Shown here piece by piece: positions 17,664-27,631 of a stretch of DNA of 63,406 nucleotides. The notes beneath the pieces were generated by a model, which saw nothing but the letters and a program-made list of their open reading frames with translations, was not told where the DNA came from and ran no database searches. Source of the stretch: Shewanella abyssi (GTDB taxonomy: Bacteria; Pseudomonadota; Gammaproteobacteria; Enterobacterales; Shewanellaceae); assembly GCF_023284025.1 (NCBI RefSeq), contig NZ_JAKIKR010000026.1:1-63406 (forward strand). The letters run 5' to 3'. Numbering within the stretch: the first letter of the stretch is position 1; every line of letters begins with the position of its first letter. The position numbers and the translations under genes were made by a program.

Positions 17664-18070
17664 TAGTGCTCCTGCTTTTGGAGCCAAGGGTACTGTGTTT
17701 GACAGGCATAATCTCTATAGGCCTGGGTTTTATCTTCTATGCTATCAGCGATGCCAAACGCATAGCCTTTGACGTAAACCAGCACATAAAAAGCCCGTTG
17801 TTGACCGTTATCATAGGGTTTTAGCAGAGTGTTTAGGCGCATGTTTAGGCCGATATTATCAATTTTATTGCCAGCGCTCATCGCCAGCTTTGAACAGACT
17901 AGCATGTCGGTGATCTCTTTTTGCTCAAGTACTTTATTAGCCGTAGAGACAAAGCCATGCATCCCCATTCCACCGCGACTAGCGATAATGTTCTGTAGGG
18001 TGATATAGGCTAGGCTTGTGCCTAATAACACTCCAACAATGAATAGGGTGATATAGCTGAGTTTACGCAT
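17663..18070 (-). CDS. Single-pass membrane protein of unknown function
   Basis: A 135 aa protein with one N-terminal membrane anchor (about residues 5-27, LSYITLFIVGVLLGTSLAYI) and a presumably periplasmic remainder. Cysteines at about 59 (LVCSKL) and 123 (YACQTQ) could form a disulfide. It is the first gene of a two-gene unit with the 113 aa protein. No family recognised. Confidence 0.6.
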   Translation of the reverse strand: MRKLSYITLFIVGVLLGTSLAYITLQNIIASRGGMGMHGFVSTANKVLEQKEITDMLVCSKLAMSAGNKIDNIGLNMRLNTLLKPYDNGQQRAFYVLVYVKGYAFGIADSIEDKTQAYRDYACQTQYPWLQKQEH

Positions 18071-18194
18071 GATGATACCGGGCTTTTAAGGTTGGGCTAA
18101 TGAAATATTACCTTAGCCAGTTACAAAGTGAAGAGTTGATGTGTTTTTTTGTGGTGCTTGTTGGTAAGTGATACAGGTGTTATCTGCCAAATAG

Positions 18195-18701
18195 TTACTT
18201 AGTTGCTGTGGTTTGTTGAGTAATTTGTTGTTTGCGATCATAGAGTAGAGTAATCGTTGTGGCGTTATTAGCGATGAGGTTGTCGAAGTGCAAATTCATC
18301 TCTTGAATCGATTCGACATATTCAGGATCAGTCTTGTCTTTTTTCTGCCAATAGCGATTACGTTCTAGCTTTTGCAGCTCACTGGCTCTTAATATTTCAA
18401 AATAGCTGTTCTCTTGCTTCAAGCGGTACATTTCACCGTCTAATAGCTGCAGTAAGCGCTCTTTTGAAATAGTTTCTTTTTTTAATAGCGCCTGTAGAGG
18501 GTCGAGTGTGGTGATGGGCTTGTCTGAATCTGTCTCGGTGGTAATGCCAAGTTCATACTCGATTTTATGCTGGCGAAACTCTTTTGGGCAGGAGTGTTGG
18601 CTAAAGACGATCTTGTCACCTTTAATGCATTTAAAAATACTGTTTGCTGCTACGTATCCACTGAGCATTAAGCAAAGTATTGATAATATGACTTTCGCCA
18701 T
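18195..18701 (-). CDS. Secreted or anchored protein, DUF4124-like N-terminus
   Basis: A 168 aa protein starting at ATG 18701 (aaggat 11 bases upstream); a TTG 21 bases earlier is less likely. A hydrophobic signal ends near VAA-NSI. The following IFKCIKGDKIVFSQHSCPKE has the Cys-x(n)-Cys and 'YKCxDxxGxxxFSxxPC' flavour of DUF4124 periplasmic proteins. The rest is charged helix and likely coiled. The role is unknown. Confidence 0.6.
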   Translation of the reverse strand: MAKVILSILCLMLSGYVAANSIFKCIKGDKIVFSQHSCPKEFRQHKIEYELGITTETDSDKPITTLDPLQALLKKETISKERLLQLLDGEMYRLKQENSYFEILRASELQKLERNRYWQKKDKTDPEYVESIQEMNLHFDNLIANNATTITLLYDRKQQITQQTTATK

Positions 18702-18877
18702 TGGGCTAAATATCCTTTTCAACTCAAGCGCTATTATTTATCGATAATTACAATAAGCGTGCATTTTCCGTATCTTGCTTTCCATATTGATACAGAAGTG
18801 TTCTAACATACTATGGCTGAACTCAGAGAATAACACCAGTTTTATGGCCCAAAACAGATGCTTTGAGCCAAATATAA

Positions 18878-19726
18878 CTAAGGCAATTTTACGACCAGAT
18901 TATCAATTAGTCGTGTGTCACCCATATAAGCAGCCACCAGAATGACTAATTCTCGATCACTATTTAATGCCTTGCTGAAGGTCTTAGCATGACGAATATC
19001 GAGATAATCATTTTTAAATCCAGCTGCAGCGATTGTTGTCTCAGCAGCTTCAATAACCGCATCAATCTGTTTGCCTGAGCTTAGCTCTATAGCCATGTTA
19101 TCTAAGGTTTGCTTTAACACTACTGCACGCTGCTTTTGCGCTGCAGTTAAGTAACCGTTGCGGGAGCTCATCGCAAGGCCTGAAGTTTCACGGATGGTTG
19201 CAACTCCGATGATTTCAATCGGCATCGACAGATCTTCAACCATGGTCTTTATCACCAGCAGTTGTTGAAAGTCTTTTTGGCCAAAAACCGCTATATCGGG
19301 TTGCACGATATTAAACAGCTTACACACAATTGTGGCAACACCGCGGAAATGACCTGGGCGGCTTTCACCACACAGTTGATCAGAGATCAACGGTACTTCT
19401 ACAAAGGTCTGTGCGTCCATTCCCTTAGGGTAGATGATGGCGGGTGTCGGCGTGAATAGCAGCTCTGCGCCGGCTTCGATTAACGCGTTTTGATCATCCG
19501 CTAAGGTTCTTGGATAGGCATCTAGATCTTCATTCTGACCAAACTGCATTGGATTGACGAAGATTGAAGCGATCACATGATCAGCGCGCGATCTGGCTTC
19601 TTTAACTAAGGTAAGGTGCCCAAGGTGCAAGTTGCCCATGGTGGGCACGAAGGCAACAGTTTCGCCTTTAATGCGCCATGCACGGACTTGCTCGCGGATA
19701 GCGCTAATTGATTCTGTAGTGATCAT
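18878..19726 (-). CDS. panC: Pantothenate synthetase
   Basis: It joins pantoate and beta-alanine with ATP in the last step of vitamin B5 synthesis. 282 aa. The nucleotidyl-transfer motif [12 protein letters not shown] is near residue 27; [19 protein letters not shown] and FGQKDFQQL follow, and SSRNGYL is the KMSKS-like loop. It follows panB on the same strand with 58 bp between. panD, which makes beta-alanine and often joins panBC, is not in the window. Confidence 0.96.
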   Translation of the reverse strand: MITTESISAIREQVRAWRIKGETVAFVPTMGNLHLGHLTLVKEARSRADHVIASIFVNPMQFGQNEDLDAYPRTLADDQNALIEAGAELLFTPTPAIIYPKGMDAQTFVEVPLISDQLCGESRPGHFRGVATIVCKLFNIVQPDIAVFGQKDFQQLLVIKTMVEDLSMPIEIIGVATIRETSGLAMSSRNGYLTAAQKQRAVVLKQTLDNMAIELSSGKQIDAVIEAAETTIAAAGFKNDYLDIRHAKTFSKALNSDRELVILVAAYMGDTRLIDNLVVKLP

Positions 19727-19784
19727 GATACGACTGCTCTAACACTGACAAAGATGAATACTGAAAAGCTGATAACGAAAATAC

Positions 19785-20579
19785 TTAGCTAAAAGTATGT
19801 TCTTCAGCTGGAAAAATACCTTGAGCCACTTCGTCAATATAGGCACGAACAGCGCTGCGGATCTCGCCTGTTTGCTTAAGGTAGTTTTTCGAAAAACGTG
19901 GAATATAGCCACTTGAGATGCCTAATACATCATGCATAACCAAGATTTGGCCATCAGTGTCTGCGCCAGCGCCGATACCAATAACCGGAATCGTTAATGC
20001 TTCTGTAATGGTTTTAGCTAACGGAGCGGGAATACACTCAACGACGAGCAGCTGTGCTCCCGCGGCTTCAAGGGCCTTTGCTTCATCGAGAATACGCTGG
20101 GCATTATCGGCATCACGGCCTTGAATTTTAAAGCCACCAAATACATGTACCGATTGCGGTGTTAAGCCTAAGTGGGCGCAAACAGGTATGCCGCGTTCGG
20201 TTAGCATCTTGACGCTTTCGAGTAGCCAGTGTCCACCTTCAACTTTAACCATACTGGCACCCGCTTGCATCAGCGTGGCGGCATTGATCATGGCCTGTTC
20301 CGGTGTTGCGTAACTCATAAAAGGCATATCGGCTATAAGTAGTGCACGTTCAACGCCACGACGAACACATCGAGTATGGTAGGCTATATCGTTAACCGTT
20401 ACTGGCAGGGTGTCGTTATGTCCTTGAAGTACCATCCCCATTGAATCACCGACTAATAAAACGTCAACACCTTCGCTATCGAATGCGTTGGCAAAACTGG
20501 CATCATAAGCCGTTAATGCAGTGAATTTTTTGCCTTCAGTTTTGAAGGTTCTCAGTGTGGAACTCGTAATTTTAGACAT
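19785..20579 (-). CDS. panB: Ketopantoate hydroxymethyltransferase
   Basis: It transfers a one-carbon unit from 5,10-methylene-THF to alpha-ketoisovalerate, giving ketopantoate for coenzyme A synthesis. 264 aa TIM-barrel enzyme. Motifs: [23 protein letters not shown] (metal site D), [33 protein letters not shown], and [23 protein letters not shown]. Part of a pcnB-folK-panB-panC run. Confidence 0.96.
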   Translation of the reverse strand: MSKITSSTLRTFKTEGKKFTALTAYDASFANAFDSEGVDVLLVGDSMGMVLQGHNDTLPVTVNDIAYHTRCVRRGVERALLIADMPFMSYATPEQAMINAATLMQAGASMVKVEGGHWLLESVKMLTERGIPVCAHLGLTPQSVHVFGGFKIQGRDADNAQRILDEAKALEAAGAQLLVVECIPAPLAKTITEALTIPVIGIGAGADTDGQILVMHDVLGISSGYIPRFSKNYLKQTGEIRSAVRAYIDEVAQGIFPAEEHTFS

Positions 20580-20710
20580 AGTGGTAATTTTAAAACCTAA
20601 TTTGTGAAGTTGTTATATGCCAAGTTGGGCTGAACTTCAATGATCTCGGAATCAAACTTCTGTACTGATGCGGATATTCTAGCAAAAATTTAGCCTAAAA
20701 ATGACTTATC

Positions 20711-21190
20711 CTACTTTGCCAGCTGTAGCTCAGCGACTAGAGCTGCAGTTATCAAACTACCCAAGGTTGTTTTATCGGGCAAAATGAGTGTTGGAATTAA
20801 ATCAAATAATGGCACTAACACAAAGCTGCGTTGTTTCATTCCATAATGGGGAACAGTGAGCCGGTGGAGATTGATGTGTTCATTGCCGTAGAGCAGTAGA
20901 TCTAAATCTAAGGTCCTAGGTCCCCAACGCAGCGTTCTGAGTCTACCCTGTTCATTTTCAATTTTTTGTAAGGCATCTAACAGATCAATCGGGGTGAGAT
21001 CGGTTTTAAAGCCTGCAACCGCATTGACGTAATCGGGTTGCTCAACATCGCCCATGGGCACAGAGCGATAGTAAGGTGAGATGCTAAATGAATTTTCTTC
21101 GGCAATGCTCAACAATGCTTGGCAAGCATTGTTGAGCTGTTCGATGGGCTGACTTAGGTTAGCCCCCAATGCAACATAGACCTGAATCAT
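20711..21190 (-). CDS. folK: HPPK, 6-hydroxymethyl-dihydropterin pyrophosphokinase
   Basis: It activates hydroxymethyl-dihydropterin for folate synthesis. 159 aa. Visible: VALGANL at the start, YRSVPMGDVEQPDYVNAV, the metal/ATP loop RWGPRTLDLDLLLYG, and PHYGMKQRSFVLVPL. Its ATG overlaps the pcnB stop by one base (TAATG), as in the E. coli pcnB-folK pair, so translation is coupled. Confidence 0.95.
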   Translation of the reverse strand: MIQVYVALGANLSQPIEQLNNACQALLSIAEENSFSISPYYRSVPMGDVEQPDYVNAVAGFKTDLTPIDLLDALQKIENEQGRLRTLRWGPRTLDLDLLLYGNEHINLHRLTVPHYGMKQRSFVLVPLFDLIPTLILPDKTTLGSLITAALVAELQLAK

Positions 21191-22584
21191 TACTCGGTAG
21201 GTTTAGGCGCTGCTTGTTCTGACGGCTTGCGACGACGGCGTTGCGAGTTACGGTTACGACCGCCTTTATTACTTGATTTAGCAATAACATTGCGCTGATC
21301 TTCATTGCCTTCGACAAAGCTCTTCCACCATGCCGAACTCTTCGCCACAGCACCACCTTCGGCTTCACCACGTAGCAAGAGCAGATCGTAAGCGGCTCTA
21401 AATTTCGGGTGCTCAATAAACTTAAATGCCTTGGTGCCCCTGTTACGCTCAAACCGTAGCTGTAGTTGCCATATATCCTTGGTCACAGAACTAAAGCGGC
21501 GCGGGATACTAATGGTACGGCACTGCTGCTCCATGACGTCGCCCATAGCAGCGGTATACGCATCATAGAGGCTCAAACCACTTTCAAGAGCAATGTCGTC
21601 TGCTCGCTGGGTTAATGGATACCAAAGCAGCGCTGCATAAAAGAATGCCGGAGTCACTGGTTTTTCTTGCTCAATACGCAAGTCAGTATTTTCCATCATC
21701 TCTTGCAGTAATTTTGCAATAGGTCCATGAGGCGCTTCATCTAGTAGTGCATCTACTAACGGAAATAGTGGCGCAAACAAACCAAAATCTCGCATCATGC
21801 TGTAGTTCTGAGCGGCTTTGCCGGCAAAGAATAACTTGAGGACCTCTTCGTACATACGAGCAGCGGGAATATCTTTCAGCAAAGGCGCTAATTTTTTTAT
21901 TGGATCAGCGGCTGCCGATTCAATGGTCATATCGAGTTTAGTCGCAAAACGCACTGCGCGAAGCATGCGTACTGGATCTTCGCGGTAACGAGTATCAGGG
22001 TCACCAATAAGACGAATGGTACGTGACTCTAGATCTTGTAATCCGCCGCCGTAGCTATGAATAGAGAAGTCGCTAATATCGTAATAGAGCGCATTGACCG
22101 TAAAGTCACGACGCTCAGCATCTTCGTCGATACTGCCGTAAACGTTGTCACGCAGCAGACGACCAGATTCATTGGTCTTAGATATTTTTTCTTCGCTATC
22201 GACGTGATGCCCACGCAAGGTAGCGACTTCGATAACATCGCGGCCAAACACAATATGCGCAAGACGAAAACGTCTGCCCACAAGGCGGCAGTTACGGAAT
22301 AATCGCTTAATCTCTTCTGGCGTGGCATTAGTGACCACATCAAAATCTTTAGGCTGCATACCGAGTAGAATGTCACGTACTCCTCCACCGACCAAGTAAG
22401 CTTTAAAGCCTGACTTATGCAGTCTGTAGAGTACTTTGATCGCATTGTCGCTGATCTGTCTACGAGAAATTGAGTGCGCGTTACGAGGCACAACTTCTAA
22501 ACTCAGACCGACCTGAGTATCTTCTTCAGTTTTTGAATTGGCATCAAATAACTGTTTACAGAATTGGCTAATACGGCGAAAAAT
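21190..22584 (-). CDS. pcnB: Poly(A) polymerase I, probably from an ATT start
   Basis: Adds 3' poly(A) tails to RNA and promotes its decay. Motifs are intact: LVGGGVRD, the metal pair in DFDVVTNATPEEIKRLF, RLVGRRFRLAHI, and RDFTVNALYYD. The tail is strongly basic (GGRNRNSQRRRRK). The conserved protein cannot begin at the first GTG (22491), because E. coli-like residues continue upstream: FRRISQFCKQLF against E. coli FTRVANFCRKVL. No ATG, GTG or TTG opens that extension; ATT at 22584, preceded by agaggtg, does. E. coli pcnB is known to use AUU. This gives 464 aa. Confidence 0.9.
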   Translation of the reverse strand: MFRRISQFCKQLFDANSKTEEDTQVGLSLEVVPRNAHSISRRQISDNAIKVLYRLHKSGFKAYLVGGGVRDILLGMQPKDFDVVTNATPEEIKRLFRNCRLVGRRFRLAHIVFGRDVIEVATLRGHHVDSEEKISKTNESGRLLRDNVYGSIDEDAERRDFTVNALYYDISDFSIHSYGGGLQDLESRTIRLIGDPDTRYREDPVRMLRAVRFATKLDMTIESAAADPIKKLAPLLKDIPAARMYEEVLKLFFAGKAAQNYSMMRDFGLFAPLFPLVDALLDEAPHGPIAKLLQEMMENTDLRIEQEKPVTPAFFYAALLWYPLTQRADDIALESGLSLYDAYTAAMGDVMEQQCRTISIPRRFSSVTKDIWQLQLRFERNRGTKAFKFIEHPKFRAAYDLLLLRGEAEGGAVAKSSAWWKSFVEGNEDQRNVIAKSSNKGGRNRNSQRRRRKPSEQAAPKPTE

Positions 22585-22595
22585 GGGACACCTCT
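22582..22595 (-). promoter_or_regulatory. pcnB: Ribosome site and non-canonical ATT start of pcnB
   Basis: agaggtgtccc precedes ATT with 6 bases between agagg and the codon. The site fixes a rare start codon that in E. coli limits PcnB synthesis. Confidence 0.65.
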
Positions 22596-22671
22596 GATTT
22601 GGATGTTAACTTAGGTAAAAACAAGTGGGCTATGATAACCCAATTGAAGCTCAATGAGTATACGATTCAGT

Positions 22672-23550
22672 TCACGGAACAAGGAGTATTTCAGATTGCC
22701 TTGGCACCTTGCTCAAATCAAACTGACTGATAGCTTGTTCTAGCATCTTGCTGACCTGTGTTTCAGGGGGCAATTCTGCTTGTCCCAAAAAGGCTAAAGC
22801 CGCATTAATACTGGCTTGTGGCTTTACGACATCAATTGCAGCAGCATGGTTTTGTTTAGATAATTTACGGCCCTTTTCGGCACAGGCTAACGGCAGATGC
22901 AGCCAATCTGGGTTGGGTTGTTTTAACAGTTTAAACAGGCTTTCTTGACGGCAAGTGGGCTCAAGCAGATCTGAGCCTCGAACCACCTCGGTGATCTGTT
23001 GGTGGATATCGTCAAGCACCACGGCTAATTGGTAGGCATAGAGTCCGTCACTGCGTTTAATAATGAAATCTTCAGCAGCAAATTGGCTATTAACGGTAAT
23101 CGACCCTTTTATTTGATCTCGAAATTGCGCCACCCCATAGTGGTTACGAATGCGGATAGCGCCCACTTTATGGGGCTGCGTAAGTCTGCCGCAGCGTCCA
23201 TCATAACTGCCGCCCATGGCTTTAATCTCTTTACGAGTGCACTGACAATAATATGCGTTGTCAGTCCCTAGTAATTGAGTGATTTGTTGCTGATAAACTT
23301 CAAGACGTTGGCTTTGATAGAGCACTGAACCATCCCAGTGCAGCCCATACGCTGCTAGCGTGCTAAGGATTTGGTCACTGGCACCGGCGATCTCCCTTGG
23401 TGGGTCGATATCTTCAATACGCAGCAGCCATTGTCCGTTCATCGAGCGGGCACGCAAAAAACTGCCGAGGGCAGCAATCAATGAACCAAAATGAAGTGGA
23501 CCAGAAGGGGACGGTGCAAAGCGACCGATATAGGGCGTAGAATTAACCAT
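22672..23550 (-). CDS. gluQ: Glutamyl-queuosine tRNA(Asp) synthetase
   Basis: It attaches glutamate to the queuosine base of tRNA(Asp). 292 aa, a truncated class I GluRS lacking the anticodon domain. RFAPSPSGPLHFGSL holds the HIGH-like motif (HFGS); CQCTRKEIKAMGGSYDGRCGR is the zinc site; KLSKQNHA is the KMSKS-like motif. It follows dksA on the same strand after a terminator-like hairpin, the same order as in E. coli. Confidence 0.95.
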   Translation of the reverse strand: MVNSTPYIGRFAPSPSGPLHFGSLIAALGSFLRARSMNGQWLLRIEDIDPPREIAGASDQILSTLAAYGLHWDGSVLYQSQRLEVYQQQITQLLGTDNAYYCQCTRKEIKAMGGSYDGRCGRLTQPHKVGAIRIRNHYGVAQFRDQIKGSITVNSQFAAEDFIIKRSDGLYAYQLAVVLDDIHQQITEVVRGSDLLEPTCRQESLFKLLKQPNPDWLHLPLACAEKGRKLSKQNHAAAIDVVKPQASINAALAFLGQAELPPETQVSKMLEQAISQFDLSKVPRQSEILLVP

Positions 23551-23573
23551 TTAAAAGGTACAGAAACAAAAGA

Positions 23574-23591
23574 GCGGAGCAAATGCTCCGC
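23574..23591 (-). terminator. Intrinsic terminator after dksA
   Basis: gcggagc / gctccgc around aaat; on the minus strand it is followed by tcttttgttt. It lies just upstream of gluQ and would make dksA largely monocistronic. Confidence 0.75.
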
Positions 23592-23606
23592 ACCTTAAGA
23601 TAGCGA

Positions 23607-24050
23607 TTATCCCGCCATCTGCTTTTCTTTGATCTCAGCAAGTGTCTTACAATCGATACACTGATCGGCTGTTGGACGCGCTTCTAATCGACGGATACCG
23701 ATTTCGATACCGCAAGAGTTACAGAAGCCAAAATCATCTTCTTCGATGATCTGTAGCGTCTTTTCAATCTTTTTGATTAGTTTACGTTCTCTATCGCGAG
23801 CACGTAATTCTAAACTAAATTCTTCTTCCTGGGCTGCGCGGTCGACAGGATCTGGGAAATTGGCCGCTTCATCTTGCATGTGATTAAGAGTACGATCGAC
23901 TTCTTCACGCAATTGGTTACGCCAAGCTTCAAGAATAATCTTGAAGTGACCCAGTTGGTCCTCGTTCATGTACTCCTCACCGGGCTTTTCCTGGTAAGGT
24001 TCTACACCTGCGATAGCGAGCACGCCGAGTTTTTTAGTGCCTTGTGGCAT
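23607..24050 (-). CDS. dksA: RNA polymerase-binding transcription factor DksA
   Basis: A 147 aa secondary-channel regulator that works with ppGpp. Near-identical to E. coli in [46 protein letters not shown] (coiled-coil tip with the DPVDRA acidic residues) and the zinc finger CNSCG...[10 protein letters not shown]. All four zinc cysteines are present. The ATG at 24050 follows caggag; the longer frame is not supported. Confidence 0.97.
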   Translation of the reverse strand: MPQGTKKLGVLAIAGVEPYQEKPGEEYMNEDQLGHFKIILEAWRNQLREEVDRTLNHMQDEAANFPDPVDRAAQEEEFSLELRARDRERKLIKKIEKTLQIIEEDDFGFCNSCGIEIGIRRLEARPTADQCIDCKTLAEIKEKQMAG

Positions 24051-24210
24051 AACGCATCTCCTGTTAATCATTTGCGTTGTAGGGCGTCTGTATAATAACG
24101 GGCGCTATCTATACCAGAAACCCTCTATATAGGCAAATAATTTGTGTTATCTGGACTCGATTCTTTGACTATGTGCGCTATTAAGAACAATTTCAACTGT
24201 ATATTCTGAA

Positions 24211-24915
24211 TTAGCGGTTAACCGGACAGGATTTAACCAAACGGGCTGCTGTGGGTGATAAATCAGCACTATAAGCTAAAATCTCTACTCCTGCTGTATG
24301 TGCTTCATCGAGTAATTTTGCATATGTTGGGTCAATATGGGCTGCCGCTTTAACGGAGTGTATTCCACTATGCTGAACAACGAACAGCAATACCGCTCTA
24401 TGGCCTTGCTGCACCATCTCCATTAGTTCGCGCAAATGCTTTTGACCACGAGTCGTTACCGAATCAGGGAAATATCCTTGTCCATCCTCAAGCAGGGTGC
24501 AACTTTTTACTTCTACGTAGCAATTGGCTTGGTTGTTATCTTCTAATAAAATATCGATACGGCTGTTTTCACTGCCATATTTAACTTCGCGGCGCAGTGA
24601 ATCATAGCCACACAATTCTGTTATTACGCCGGCAATAATCGCTTCCTCGGCTAGGGCATTCGCTCGACCGGTATTGATACCTATCATATGGCCAGCTGGC
24701 GTTTCCGCTAGCTCCCAAGTGCGACTGTATTTACGCTTTGGATTATCAGAGACTGAAAACCACACCTTACTCTCTGGAAACAAGCAATGACGCATCGAAC
24801 CCGTATTAGGGCAGTGGATAGTGACTTCGCTACCATCCTCAAGCGTGATATCAGTTAAAAAACGTTTATATCGTTGGATGAGGGTGCCACATTCAAATGC
24901 CGGGTCAAATTCCAT
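24211..24915 (-). CDS. sfsA: SfsA family DNA/RNA nuclease-like protein
   Basis: A 234 aa protein, first described as a sugar fermentation stimulator. It has an N-terminal OB-like part ([21 protein letters not shown]) and a PD-(D/E)XK-like core: [40 protein letters not shown] 24915 is chosen because family members start MEF; an upstream TTG at 24927 is possible. It is upstream of dksA as in E. coli. The cellular role is not settled. Confidence 0.93.
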   Translation of the reverse strand: MEFDPAFECGTLIQRYKRFLTDITLEDGSEVTIHCPNTGSMRHCLFPESKVWFSVSDNPKRKYSRTWELAETPAGHMIGINTGRANALAEEAIIAGVITELCGYDSLRREVKYGSENSRIDILLEDNNQANCYVEVKSCTLLEDGQGYFPDSVTTRGQKHLRELMEMVQQGHRAVLLFVVQHSGIHSVKAAAHIDPTYAKLLDEAHTAGVEILAYSADLSPTAARLVKSCPVNR

Positions 24916-25154
24916 TTCTGTTACCAAAAGAGGGTCAATTTGCCGCTAGATTAACAGAGTTTATCTAGGGACGATGAGAAGAATTCATTCCCACAGCTCC
25001 AGGTTAAATAACCAAGTGACTGTTAATATTCTCAAATGGGCTTTGCTTTTTAACCCTGACTTTAGATATCAGCGGGGATCCAGTAAACTCAGCTGAAAAT
25101 AATAAGCGAGTCGAGGCCACCCTTGCTGATCGATTCACATTTTAAGGACCGAAA

Positions 25155-26432
25155 ATGACCAATGTAATGAAAGTTACCCTCACCCAAGAAGCCCCCGCTG
25201 CTCATTGGGGAAAAGCCAATGTTACTTTTCAAAACGATGTGGCATCAATCCATATCAAAGCGGGGGATATTCAGCGTCAAGTGCAACAAGCTGCCCGTAA
25301 ACTGCAAAGCCAAGGTGTTGGCGCTGTCGCACTGGAAGGCAGTTTATGGACTGTTGATTCACAATGGGCTTTTGCTCAAGGCTTTGCTACCGCTAAAAAA
25401 CAGCCGCAAATACAGTGGACTGGTGACGACTCAGCAAAAACATTACTGGCTAACCGTTTAGACTGTGCCAACTTTGCCCGTCAACTGATTAACGAAACGC
25501 CAGAAAACTTATCGCCGATGGTGTTAGCGACTCAAGCTGCAAAATGGTTGAGCGATATTGGTGGCGATAAGATTAGCTACCGCATTATAGAAGGCGAGGC
25601 GTTATTAGAGCACCAATGGATAGGTATTCACGCAGTAGGCCGTGGTAGTGAGCGTCCACCGGCGATGCTCGAAGTTGATTTCAATCCATTGACTGCCGAC
25701 GCAGATGTTTCTGTGGCACTCGTAGGTAAAGGTATTACTTTCGATTCTGGTGGTTACAGCATTAAAGGTTCAGAAGGCATGCTAGGCATGAAGTGCGATA
25801 TGGGCGGTGCAGCAACTGTCACAGCAGCACTTGGACTCGCGATTAAGTCAGGTCTTAACAAGCGCGTTAAGTTATTTTTATGCTGCGCAGAAAACTTAAT
25901 CAGTGGCCATGCTTATAAGCTGGGCGACATTCTTACCTACAAGAATGGCGTAACCGTTGAAGTGGTTAATACTGATGCCGAAGGTCGTTTAGTGCTGGCT
26001 GATGGCCTGCAAGCGGCATCAGAAACCGGTGCACCATTGATCATCGACGCTGCAACATTGACTGGTGCTGCGTTGATGGCTGTAGGTACAAACTACAATG
26101 CTATCTTCTCTCCTAAAGCGGAAGTTTTAGCGTTAGCGCAACAAAAAGCACTTGCGGCAGGTGAGCGTGTATGGCCATTGCCGCTAGACCCTTGGCATAT
26201 GGACAGTTGCCCAAGCCCTTATGCTGATACAGCCAACAGCCGAGCAATGAAAGGTGGCGGTGCTGGCGGCGCTTCAAATGCAGCGGGTTTCCTATGGCGC
26301 TTTGTAGCACCAGAGGCTAACTGGCTGCACATTGACCTGTCATCAGCTTTTTCTGACTCTGGTGATGCTTTATGGTCAGCAGGTGCAACGACCCATGGTG
26401 TATTGACCGTTGCTGGCTTATTAGAAGATTAA
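25155..26432 (+). CDS. pepB: Peptidase B, M17 leucyl-aminopeptidase family
   Basis: A 425 aa metallo-aminopeptidase that digests short peptides in the cytoplasm. The C-terminal M17 domain has the metal-binding run VGKGITFDSGGYSIK, MKCDMGGAATV and NTDAEGRLVLADGL; the N-terminal domain is shorter than in PepA. The length and GYSIKGSEGM detail favour PepB. The ATG at 25155 follows aagga. A terminator follows at 26487. The gene is extra relative to the E. coli sfsA-thpR order. Confidence 0.93.
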   Translation: MTNVMKVTLTQEAPAAHWGKANVTFQNDVASIHIKAGDIQRQVQQAARKLQSQGVGAVALEGSLWTVDSQWAFAQGFATAKKQPQIQWTGDDSAKTLLANRLDCANFARQLINETPENLSPMVLATQAAKWLSDIGGDKISYRIIEGEALLEHQWIGIHAVGRGSERPPAMLEVDFNPLTADADVSVALVGKGITFDSGGYSIKGSEGMLGMKCDMGGAATVTAALGLAIKSGLNKRVKLFLCCAENLISGHAYKLGDILTYKNGVTVEVVNTDAEGRLVLADGLQAASETGAPLIIDAATLTGAALMAVGTNYNAIFSPKAEVLALAQQKALAAGERVWPLPLDPWHMDSCPSPYADTANSRAMKGGGAGGASNAAGFLWRFVAPEANWLHIDLSSAFSDSGDALWSAGATTHGVLTVAGLLED

Positions 26433-26486
26433 TATTTCGCCGTTAATCTAGTGCAATACGCTAGATGCTATGATGCTTCTTTAATC

Positions 26487-26512
26487 AAGCTGCCTTTTTA
26501 GGTGGCTTTTTT
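26487..26512 (+). terminator. Intrinsic terminator of pepB
   Basis: aagctgcc / ggtggctt (with G-T pairs) around ttttta and a T run. Confidence 0.75.
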
Positions 26513-26713
26513 ATTGAAATTGTTAGCATAGTAGCTGATTTAATGTAATCCATTTCAGCTAGTTATACCTGCCTGTTCCATGTCAGTAATATGCTGCTTC
26601 AAATTTACATCTATTTTAAGGCATTTACTCTAAAAACAGTCTTTGCTAAAACATCGTTTGTGTTGCAGTATTGTTAACTATTGAACTTCTGCTTAAGTAT
26701 TGGTTTGCCGTCC

Positions 26714-27631
26714 ATGAAACTTAGTTTTAGTGAATTCTCGATCGATTGTGAAACAGCAGAGCTGCTTGTGAATGGTGCAAACATTGCCATTGATGAGCGC
26801 AATATTATGCTTATTCAGTTACTAGCTCAAAGCTACCCTGAATATTGCTCAAAACAAGATTGTTTAGATAAAATATGGGTAGGCACGGTGGTGTCAGATA
26901 TGTCGTTGTCTAAGCTGGTTTCTGACACTCGGAAAATTTTTGCTAAAGCAGGCTATAGCGGCCCTTTGATCCAGACTGTTCATGGCCGAGGTTATCGGCT
27001 CGAACACGAACTGGGAAAGCAGCTATCACAGCATAAAAACAGTGACGATGTTGCAGCTGGACCTTCCTCTGCAGTGTCTAATAACCCATCTTCCTCGGCC
27101 CCTTTTGTAGAACGACGTAAAAAAGTGACCTCTATCTCATGGTGGGAAATATTTGCTAAAGTATTGATCGCATTATTGCTTGTGTTAGCGATTATATTCC
27201 AGTTTTGGCAAGGCGGAGTTAATAGCGATTCATCAACAACACAAACAAAGTCGCTTAGTTATAGTGAGCCAGCAGGTGCTGTAGGCAGGGTGCTTTGGGT
27301 TGACGACCACCCAGAGAATAACTTGGTAGAAAAAGCCTATTTAGAAGAGAGAAATATTGGTGTTTATAACACGGTCACTGCAGAAGAAGCGCTAATGCTG
27401 TTATCCATGTATAAATACCAAGTTGTGGTTTCGGACATGGGGCGACACGGAGATCCACTCGCTGGGCTTAAGCTATTACAAGCGATTCGCGCAGCGGGGC
27501 ATGATACTGATTTTTATCTATACACTTATGTGGATTCACCCGGTGTAAATGACGCAATATTTCAGAGTGGTGGTCAAGCTGTTGTAATTGATGTTGATAC
27601 GCTTTACGGGTTGATTTTAGCCCACTTTTAG
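26714..27631 (+). CDS. ToxR-like membrane regulator with C-terminal receiver-like domain
   Basis: A 305 aa protein. Residues 1-98 form an OmpR/ToxR-type winged helix, including a QTVHGRGYRL wing. A Ser/Pro-rich linker follows, then ERRKKV and one membrane helix (about 147-165). Residues 191-305 look like a response-regulator receiver: VLWVDDHPENN with the acidic pair at 197-198, VVVSDMG with candidate phospho-Asp 241, and YT with Thr 271. The usual receiver Lys after the Thr is not visible. Positive residues before the helix place the N-terminus inside, so the receiver-like domain would be periplasmic. ATG 26714 is preferred to an upstream TTG. Its targets are unknown. Confidence 0.75.
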   Translation: MKLSFSEFSIDCETAELLVNGANIAIDERNIMLIQLLAQSYPEYCSKQDCLDKIWVGTVVSDMSLSKLVSDTRKIFAKAGYSGPLIQTVHGRGYRLEHELGKQLSQHKNSDDVAAGPSSAVSNNPSSSAPFVERRKKVTSISWWEIFAKVLIALLLVLAIIFQFWQGGVNSDSSTTQTKSLSYSEPAGAVGRVLWVDDHPENNLVEKAYLEERNIGVYNTVTAEEALMLLSMYKYQVVVSDMGRHGDPLAGLKLLQAIRAAGHDTDFYLYTYVDSPGVNDAIFQSGGQAVVIDVDTLYGLILAHF

